The position numbers and the translations under genes are program-made. From DATBFU01 sp046735265 (GTDB lineage: Bacteria > Acidobacteriota > Thermoanaerobaculia > UBA5066 > Gp7-AA6): 7,916 bases of DNA. Of this stretch, positions 5,312 through 7,916 are shown in pieces; within the stretch, counting starts at the first letter, position 1; the number at the start of each line of letters is the position of its first letter. The DNA is taken from NCBI GenBank assembly GCA_046735265.1, contig JBKPSZ010000121.1:1-7916 (forward strand), in the 5' to 3' direction. The notes beneath the pieces were generated by a model, which saw only the letters and a list, made by a program, of their open reading frames with translations, ran no database searches and was not told the DNA's origin.

Positions 5312-5766
5312 TTTCGCGGCGGATGGCGCGCCATCCGGTCGGACATCAGGACGACCCGGCCCCGCCTCTCGCGAAGCGTCGCCGCCGCCTCCCGGGCGAG
5401 CAGGAACGCGGCGCGGGCATTGACGTTCATGGCCGACTCCCAGAGGGCTTCGTCGGTCGCTTCGAGCGTCGCCCGATGGAAATTCGCGGCCGAATGAATC
5501 AGGAGGTCGATCCCGCCGAGCTCTTCGATCGTCCGGCGCACGATCTGCCGGCAGTCTTCGGGGTGGGCGAGGTCGCCGCCCACGCAGGCCGCGCGTCCGC
5601 CGCGCGCCCGGACGCTTTCAGCGAGCTTGCGGGCCGCGTCCTCCGAAGACCGGTAGTGCACGCCGAGGTCGGCGCCGTTCTCGGCCAGCGCTTCGGCGAT
5701 CGCCCGCCCGACCCGCACGCCGGCGCCCGTCACGAGCGCGACTTTTCCGGCGAGCGGCTCGGTCAT
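5029..5766 (-). CDS. SDR oxidoreductase, FabG/pteridine-reductase-like, active-site Tyr replaced
   Basis: This 245-residue short-chain dehydrogenase has the cofactor motif TGAGVRVG (13-20), an HYRSS strand end (37-41) typical of NADP(H)-preferring pteridine-reductase-like members, GGDL (63-66), HSAAN (91-95) in place of NNAG, the MNVNARAAF helix, Ser142, LAPEVLVNGIAPGAV (174-188) and a complete C-terminus ending TGEVIDVDGGQGLP. The catalytic YxxxK is unusual: Lys160 is present, but the residue four before it is His156 (codon CAC), and the nearest Tyr is 153, one helical turn too early. A single TAC-to-CAC change would explain this. The enzyme may therefore be altered or impaired. The ATG start lacks a Shine-Dalgarno and has TACGAT 8 nt upstream. 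It is divergent from the repeat protein and overlaps the deacetylase frame by 283 bp tail to tail. The substrate is unknown; FabG-like or pterin reduction are both possible. Confidence 0.9.
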   Translation of the reverse strand: MTEPLAGKVALVTGAGVRVGRAIAEALAENGADLGVHYRSSEDAARKLAESVRARGGRAACVGGDLAHPEDCRQIVRRTIEELGGIDLLIHSAANFHRATLEATDEALWESAMNVNARAAFLLAREAAATLRERRGRVVLMSDRMARHPPRNYLAHSVSKAAVEGLVRALAVELAPEVLVNGIAPGAVLVPAGTPAEQAARWARKVPLERLGDPADVAKTVLFLCSGPSFVTGEVIDVDGGQGLP

Positions 5767-5774
5767 GGCGGGGG

Positions 5775-5784
5775 ATCGTAACCT
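5775..5784. promoter_or_regulatory. overlapping divergent -10-like hexamers
   Basis: The minus strand reads TACGAT (5780-5775), ending 8 nt before the SDR's ATG. The plus strand reads TAACCT (5779-5784), about 54 nt before the repeat-protein ATG. The two share two base pairs, so polymerase bound for one gene would compete with the other. No clear -35 boxes are seen for either, so both are tentative. Confidence 0.25.
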
Positions 5785-5821
5785 TTTCGGCGCGGCGGGC
5801 GTCGTGGGAGGATGAAACGAC

Positions 5822-5827
5822 AGGGGA
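5822..5827 (+). promoter_or_regulatory. Shine-Dalgarno of the repeat-protein gene
   Basis: AGGGGA lies 10 nt before the ATG at 5838. A second purine run, GGGAGG, at about 5805-5811 abuts an ATG at 5812 that opens a 9-codon frame ending in the overlap ATGA at 5838-5841. Confidence 0.5.
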
Positions 5828-5837
5828 AAGTCACGTC

Positions 5838-7916
5838 ATGAGATCCGCGAATTTGGAGCGCGTTCTTCGGATCGCCGTTTCCATCTGGTCGTTCGGCGCC
5901 GCGACGCTCTCCGCCGGGTCTCTCTCGGGGCGTCTCTTCGACTCCGACGAAAGACCGATCGCCGGCGCCCGCGTCCTCGCGGTCCGAGACGCGTCCGAGG
6001 AAGAGAATCTGCTCGCCGACACGGAAGGCCGCGATCCGGAAACCGTGGGCGAGACCCGGTCGGACCCGGGGGGCCAGTTCCGGATCGCTTTCGACGCGCC
6101 CGGGGTGACCGTGGCGCTGCGCATCCAGGCGGCCGGTCTGCCCGAGGCCCGGCTGGGCGAACCCTACGACTCCGGCGACACCGTCACGATTGACGACGTG
6201 TCGTTCCCGCGCGCCGTGAAGCTCTCGGGCAAAGTCGTGGACGACAAGGGGCGACCCGTCGCCGGAGCCCGAGTGCGAGTGGCCTCGGGCGAGGACGCCG
6301 ACTTCGAAACGATCTTCGTCGCGGAGGCGCGCTCCGGTGCCGACGGCTCCTGGTCGATCGACTCCGGTCCCGAGGGCGCCCGCTCGATCCGCGTCCGCGC
6401 AGACGGATTCGTTCCGCTCGCGCGCTTCACGGGGAGGCGCGGAGCGGGCGAGAGCTCCATTCTCCACCGTGGAGGGACCGTGCGAGGCACGGTCGTGGAC
6501 ACCGCCGGCAAGCCGGTCGCCGGCGCGATCGTGACGAGCGAAGCGGTCGCCGCGCGGACCGACGCGCTCGGCGCCTTCCGCCTCGGGGGACTCCCGGCCG
6601 GGACTCTCGCTGTCGAGACCGAGTGGAAGGGAGATCTCTCGGCGCGGAAGGACGTCCGCGTCACGGTGGGAGGCGAAGCCGAAGTCGCGCTCCGGCTCGC
6701 GAGAGCGGCCGCGGTCACGGGCTCGGTCATCGAGGAAGACACGCGCCGCCCGATCGCCGGCGCCCGGATCACGGTCCGTGAAGATTCGGGTTCGCTGTTC
6801 GACTTCCGCTCGGGTGGCCGGCGGGGGCGGGCCGACGCGCGAGGGCGCTTCCGCGTGGGCGGGCTTCCGGCCGGGCGCTACCGCGTGGAGGCAGAAGCCC
6901 GGGGCCATCTCCCCTCGAGCGTGCCCGGGGCCCGGGCCGCGGTTCCGGAGGGGCCCGCGCTCGCGATCGCGCTGCGAAAGGAGTGCTCGATCGCCGGGCG
7001 CGTCGTGGACGAAGCCGGCAAGCCGGTGCCGGGCGCCCGCGTCGCGATCCCGCGCGAGCTCGGGATGCGCCGTCTGATGCGCCTCGGGCGCGGGGCGTTT
7101 CGAACGGCGGAAACGAAAACGGCGCCGGACGGCACGTTCTCGCTCCGGCGGCTGGGGCCCGAGCCCGGGATCACGCTCGAGGCGACGAAATCGGGGTACG
7201 CCGCCGGCCGGAAGACCGGCATCCGGTTGAAGACCGGCGAGGCGTTGAAGGGAGTCTCTGTCGTCCTCCGCCAGGGGCTCGTCGCGCGCGGACGCGTCGT
7301 CGACGCAGAAGGCAAACCGATCGCCGGAGCCGAAGTGCGCTCGGCGCGAGCCGAACGGGGACGCCGCGGCAACTTCGCGTTCGTCCGCGGCTTCGGCCAG
7401 GAAGAGAAGCCGGACGCGGTGTCCGTTGCCGACGGCGGTTTCGTGCTGCGCGGCCTCGAGGCGGCGCGGTACCAGGTGTCGGCCTCGAAGGAGGGACTCC
7501 TCGCGAAGGCCCCGGCGACGGTCGACGTCGTCGAGAAAGGGGAGAACGAGATTCCTCCGATCGTTCTCGAGGCGGGGGTCGCCATCGCGGGCGCGGTTCG
7601 CAACGTGAAGGGGGAGCCGGTTCCGGACGCGCAGATCTTCGTCGCCAGCGAGGGGAGCCCGCCGCCGGGTTCGACGGATCCGAACGGACGCTTTCGGATC
7701 GCCGGCCTGCCGAGCGGACGTCCCGTGATGTTCTTCGTTTCGGCGCCGAGCTACGCGCAGCGCCAGAGCAACGCGACGCCGCCCGCCGAAAACCTCACGA
7801 TCACGCTCGACACCGCCGCGACCGTGCGCGGTCGGGTCGAAGACGCCGAGTCAAAGTCCCCGCTGTCGGACTTCTCGATCTCGCGAAGTGAATCCTCCTC
7901 GGGTGGCGGCGGGATG
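5838..7916 (+). CDS. exported tandem carboxypeptidase-regulatory-like repeat protein (partial, open at right edge)
   Basis: The frame stays open for 693 codons to the window edge without a stop. Residues 1 to about 26 form a signal peptide (Arg-rich start, hydrophobic VLRIAVSIWSFGAATLSA). The rest is a chain of carboxypeptidase-regulatory-like (transthyretin/Ig-like beta-sandwich) domains. Each opens with a G-x-V-x-D-x-x-G-x-P-[VI]-x-G-A-x-V strand pair and closes with a G-x-F-x-[LIV]-x-G-L-P-x-G-x-Y-x-V hairpin. Openings fall near residues 28, 128, 214, 292, 383, 482, 582 and 662. No protease, TonB-plug or barrel domain is reached; in this family such arrays can stand alone or precede a TonB-dependent outer-membrane barrel, so the unseen C-terminus decides the role. 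A surface or periplasmic structural, adhesive or glycan-binding job is plausible but not shown. One cysteine (C383) occurs at the start of the fifth repeat. Confidence 0.9.
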   Translation, partial: MRSANLERVLRIAVSIWSFGAATLSAGSLSGRLFDSDERPIAGARVLAVRDASEEENLLADTEGRDPETVGETRSDPGGQFRIAFDAPGVTVALRIQAAGLPEARLGEPYDSGDTVTIDDVSFPRAVKLSGKVVDDKGRPVAGARVRVASGEDADFETIFVAEARSGADGSWSIDSGPEGARSIRVRADGFVPLARFTGRRGAGESSILHRGGTVRGTVVDTAGKPVAGAIVTSEAVAARTDALGAFRLGGLPAGTLAVETEWKGDLSARKDVRVTVGGEAEVALRLARAAAVTGSVIEEDTRRPIAGARITVREDSGSLFDFRSGGRRGRADARGRFRVGGLPAGRYRVEAEARGHLPSSVPGARAAVPEGPALAIALRKECSIAGRVVDEAGKPVPGARVAIPRELGMRRLMRLGRGAFRTAETKTAPDGTFSLRRLGPEPGITLEATKSGYAAGRKTGIRLKTGEALKGVSVVLRQGLVARGRVVDAEGKPIAGAEVRSARAERGRRGNFAFVRGFGQEEKPDAVSVADGGFVLRGLEAARYQVSASKEGLLAKAPATVDVVEKGENEIPPIVLEAGVAIAGAVRNVKGEPVPDAQIFVASEGSPPPGSTDPNGRFRIAGLPSGRPVMFFVSAPSYAQRQSNATPPAENLTITLDTAATVRGRVEDAESKSPLSDFSISRSESSSGGGGM
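5919..7916 (+). repeat. eight-fold tandem protein-domain repeat
   Basis: Repeat starts by nucleotide are about 5919, 6219, 6477, 6711, 6984, 7281, 7581 and 7821, giving units of 78-100 residues. Repeats 2, 3, 5 and 6 keep the VVD-x-x-G-[RK]-P core best; repeat 7 has PVPDA in place of P-x-AGA, and repeat 8 is cut by the edge and already diverged (SPLSDF). Nucleotide identity is high only at short core motifs such as CCGGCAAGCCGG (6505-6516 and 7015-7026), so the array looks old rather than recently amplified. Confidence 0.85.

Noticed and set aside
3115..5781. Plus-strand open frame of 888 codons in another frame
   Set aside because: It overlaps the LTxxQ and deacetylase genes out of frame and crosses the minus-strand SDR. 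The translation is Arg/Pro/Ala-rich with no domain, signal or ribosome site.
5763..6908. Minus-strand open frame of 381 codons opposite the repeat protein
   Set aside because: It is antisense to the clearly patterned tandem-domain coding sequence and has no recognisable motif.
6505..7026. Repeated palindrome CCGGCAAGCCGG (6505-6516, 7015-7026), with a related CCGGCAAGCC at 3807-3816
   Set aside because: The two perfect copies encode the same AGKP turn of the repeated domain, and the third is only partly matching. Codon choice for a conserved peptide motif explains it.

Overview
The window is GC-rich, low-repeat bacterial DNA with dense coding on both strands. The best guess for the source is an uncultured Acidobacteriota-type bacterium (Thermoanaerobaculia/Holophagae-like). 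The reasons are the base composition, a protein built from many tandem carboxypeptidase-regulatory-like domains, and a secreted deacetylase whose N-terminal domain resembles a module I associate with that phylum. No rRNA, CRISPR array, insertion sequence or complete tRNA is visible, and the taxonomic call is an inference.

Layout. Positions 1-358 hold no gene I can support. They contain a short AT-richer patch, a 14-bp dyad, and a stretch (300-344) that follows the 3' half of tRNA-Arg(CCU) base for base in spacing but has broken stems. A strong Shine-Dalgarno follows, then an NmrA-type atypical SDR (359-1270, +). It converges, with 2 bp between stop codons, on a classical SDR oxidoreductase (1273-2118, -). 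Divergent from that SDR is a tight three-gene operon: an ECF sigma factor (2215-2826), a membrane anti-sigma factor with an HxxxCxxC motif (2823-3347), and a Spy/CpxP-like periplasmic LTxxQ protein (3344-3805). A secreted PIG-L-type zinc deacetylase follows (3869-5311, +). Its 3' end runs 283 bp antisense into a second SDR of the FabG/pteridine-reductase type (5029-5766, -), in which the YxxxK tyrosine is a histidine. Divergent from it is a large exported protein (5838 to beyond the right edge) made of at least seven complete carboxypeptidase-regulatory-like repeats and the start of an eighth.

How the genes may work together. The sigma/anti-sigma/LTxxQ operon looks like a self-contained envelope-stress circuit, and the divergent region in front of it carries ECF-promoter-like sequences on both strands. 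This suggests autoregulation and perhaps control of the neighbouring SDR. The deacetylase and the tandem-repeat protein are both exported, so much of the window concerns the cell envelope. Several genes lack a Shine-Dalgarno and have a -10-like hexamer 6-8 nt before the start codon, which suggests leaderless transcripts. No wholly new system is evident. The most promising items are the envelope-stress cassette, the deacetylase's N-terminal module, the altered SDR active site and the tRNA-like remnant.
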